Source: Chlorobiota bacterium
Lineage (GTDB): Bacteria > Bacteroidota > Ignavibacteria > OLB7
Assembly: GCA_016788565.1 (NCBI GenBank)
Contig: JAEUSP010000018.1
Span: forward strand, 1 to 64,000
Reading direction: 5' to 3'
DNA length: 64,000 nt
Part shown: positions 62,422 through 64,000 of the stretch, piece by piece
How the letters are laid out: each line of letters starts with the position of its first letter
Position numbering within the stretch: the first letter of the stretch is position 1
Translations under genes and position numbers: made by a program
The notes under the pieces: model-generated
Seen by the model: only the letters and a program-made list of their open reading frames with translations
Database searches by the model: none
Told to the model about the DNA's origin: nothing

Positions 62422-64000
62422 ATGAATCGAAAAACACCGCTGGTAGATTTGCTCCACCGCGCCGAACTCCCATTTGTTGGAAGATACCATGAACTGGAAT
62501 TGCTTCAGCAATTCTGTGCTCAACAGACAGCCTCGGCTGGGCTTCGTGTGGCATTGGTGGTTGGCGAAGCTGGGGTGGGGAAAAGCCGATTGCTCAGCCG
62601 TTTTTTGCTTTGGGCAACAAACAGCACTGCGCTTACCGTCCACGTCAAGTTTTCCCCGGAATCGCTCACCTCACCACTGCGTGCCATTGCCCGGGCGTTG
62701 GAACCTGTGCTGCAAGCACGCTCAATCCCCCACGGCCAGCTTCGCACACTGCACGATTTTGCCGAAGAGCTACCACGGCTTGCACAGCAACACCAGATAG
62801 TGCTTGTGCTGGAGGATATTCACGTTGTAGGGCAATGCGGCCAAAACACTTTTGCCCAATTACTGGAACTGCTGCGTGATTCCCCCATCAGCCTGCTTTG
62901 CCTTGCCCGCCCACTGCCCCACAACTTGCTCCAGATATTGGAGCCATACTTGCGGCTGCATCTTGAACTTCACGGGCTTGGGCCAAAAGAAATTGAAGAG
63001 CTTTGGAAGCAACTGTTTGCCGAGCATCCCGATAGCTTCATCACCGACTCAATCGCCCAATCAACCTTGGGGAACCCGCTGGTAATTCGCTCGGGATTGC
63101 TTCGGGCGTTGCAGCAAAAAGCCATTCAGCCAGAAATTCACGCTGCGGGAATAACGCTTACCATCAACCTACCGGAATTCCGGACTTCGTTATTGGCCAG
63201 CACGCGGTCGCTTTCCGAAGCAATGGTGCAATCGCTGACCCCGCAGCAGCAGCAAGCATTGCAGCAAGTAGCCAGCTTGGGCGAGGTGTTTGCCATCGAG
63301 GCCGCCCGCCAAATTATTCCCGATGCTGACGACGCGTTGCAGATACTCATCCAGCGTGGGATTATCGGGCATACATATTCGTCTCCACTGCCGCTCTATC
63401 CATTTACAGCATCACAAAAGCCTCTGCTAACATTTACCCACACGGTGCTGCATCGGGAATTATTGAACATCAGCGTGCCAGATATTGAAAAACTAATAAT
63501 TGGGATTGCAGCCCAAATCCCCCTTTACTCAGTTGTGCCATACAGCCTTATTGCCACAAAAGAACGGAGCCGAGATATTGCAAACGATGTATTGCAGCAG
63601 GCCATTGAATTTACTTTGCAAGTAAATTCTCCGTTAGCGGATTCGGAGGATTGGCAATTTTCCCACACGCTGCTTGCCGCCACACAGCGGATGCTTGAAT
63701 GGCTGGCAGATTCACCCTATTATGCCGCCGTGCAACAGCATCAGATTGAATTAATGATGCAGCAGATGGAGTACGCCACCTCCCTTCACGACCGCCAAGA
63801 ATATTTGCAGTTATTGGATAGGCTACTGGAATTAACAGCCCAAAACCTCCCCGAAAAAATTGCTCCGTACCGATTAGCCGCATTAAGCGCGCAAGCACGG
63901 CAAATCACTATTGACCAACCTCACCGTAGATATGAGTTAGCAAAATCGCTACGCCAAGCTCTGCAGCAATTCACCCACCAACGCGACCACGTTGGCTATA
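62422..64000 (+). CDS. AAA+ ATPase regulator, 5' part (runs off the window)
   Basis: An open frame of 526 codons without a stop before the window edge, starting ATG at 62422 (MNRKTPLVDLLHRAELPFVG). It has Walker A GEAGVGKS at 48-55 and a Walker B in IVLVLEDIHVV. It is a paralogue of the N-terminal half of the protein at 50495-53821: matching segments are ELPFVGRYHELELLQQF, VVGEAGVGKSRLLSRF, LEDIH, and TLGNPLVIRSGLLRAL against TLGNPLAFRSALRGAI. The visible remainder is helical. Whether it also ends in a SARP/BTAD module cannot be seen. Confidence 0.88.
   Translation, partial: MNRKTPLVDLLHRAELPFVGRYHELELLQQFCAQQTASAGLRVALVVGEAGVGKSRLLSRFLLWATNSTALTVHVKFSPESLTSPLRAIARALEPVLQARSIPHGQLRTLHDFAEELPRLAQQHQIVLVLEDIHVVGQCGQNTFAQLLELLRDSPISLLCLARPLPHNLLQILEPYLRLHLELHGLGPKEIEELWKQLFAEHPDSFITDSIAQSTLGNPLVIRSGLLRALQQKAIQPEIHAAGITLTINLPEFRTSLLASTRSLSEAMVQSLTPQQQQALQQVASLGEVFAIEAARQIIPDADDALQILIQRGIIGHTYSSPLPLYPFTASQKPLLTFTHTVLHRELLNISVPDIEKLIIGIAAQIPLYSVVPYSLIATKERSRDIANDVLQQAIEFTLQVNSPLADSEDWQFSHTLLAATQRMLEWLADSPYYAAVQQHQIELMMQQMEYATSLHDRQEYLQLLDRLLELTAQNLPEKIAPYRLAALSAQARQITIDQPHRRYELAKSLRQALQQFTHQRDHVGY

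Overview
The window is about 64 kb of chromosome from a diderm (Gram-negative-type) bacterium, by eye somewhat above 50 percent GC. The best guess is the Bacteroidota/Chlorobi/Ignavibacteria/Kapabacteria side of the FCB group. This rests on several lipoproteins and beta-barrel-like secreted proteins, a Mpl murein-recycling ligase, a TopA without C-terminal zinc fingers, a fused E1 alpha-beta dehydrogenase, a DUF3467 protein, a DUF5916 outer-membrane protein and a small DUF4295-like protein next to bL31. The placement is inference from gene content, because there is no rRNA in the window.

Layout. 1-991: nest of intergenic repeats, no gene. 0.99-9 kb (minus): topA, a lipoprotein coupled to a GH57 branching enzyme, DUF3467, a TPR protein. 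9.6-12.6 kb (plus): split transketolase (N- and C-halves) interrupted by an S23-type four-helix-bundle gene between inverted heptamer repeats, then moaC. 12.7-17.1 kb: lipoprotein, extradiol dioxygenase (YgiD type), a HipBST-like toxin-antitoxin operon with two operators, an SDR. 17-27 kb: purC, greA, an ECF sigma/anti-sigma pair, a ThrE-like exporter, UDP-glucuronate decarboxylase, mini-MGMT, two small outer-membrane-type proteins, ruvX, mpl. 27-32 kb: E1 alpha-beta and a DUF5916 protein. 32.5-39.3 kb (plus): fatty-acid cluster plsX-fabH-fabD-fabG-acpP-fabF-rnc. 39-46.8 kb: ECF42-type sigma with its DGPF/YCII partner, a low-GC VOC protein, PhoD-type phosphatase, CtpA protease, radA. 46.9-54 kb (minus): second anti-sigma/ECF sigma pair, a zinc metallopeptidase, a very large AAA+ regulator ending in a SARP/BTAD-like module. 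54-64 kb: small protein-rpmE-rpsR, tRNA-Leu(CAA), gyrA carrying a full intein with homing endonuclease, an McrB-like AAA+ ATPase coupled to a lipoprotein, and at the right edge an incomplete paralogue of the large AAA+ regulator.

The most unusual features are: (1) intergenic arrays of degenerate 7-bp repeats in several sequence classes, often lying directly against start codons; (2) the S23 gene framed by such heptamers in inverted orientation inside the transketolase operon, which looks like a mobile cassette; (3) a duplicated composite element of about 215 bp built from the same heptamers; (4) the gyrA intein inserted directly after the catalytic tyrosine; (5) the HipB-HipS-HipT operon; (6) the two AAA+ paralogues, one of which has a C-terminal DNA-binding/BTAD module.
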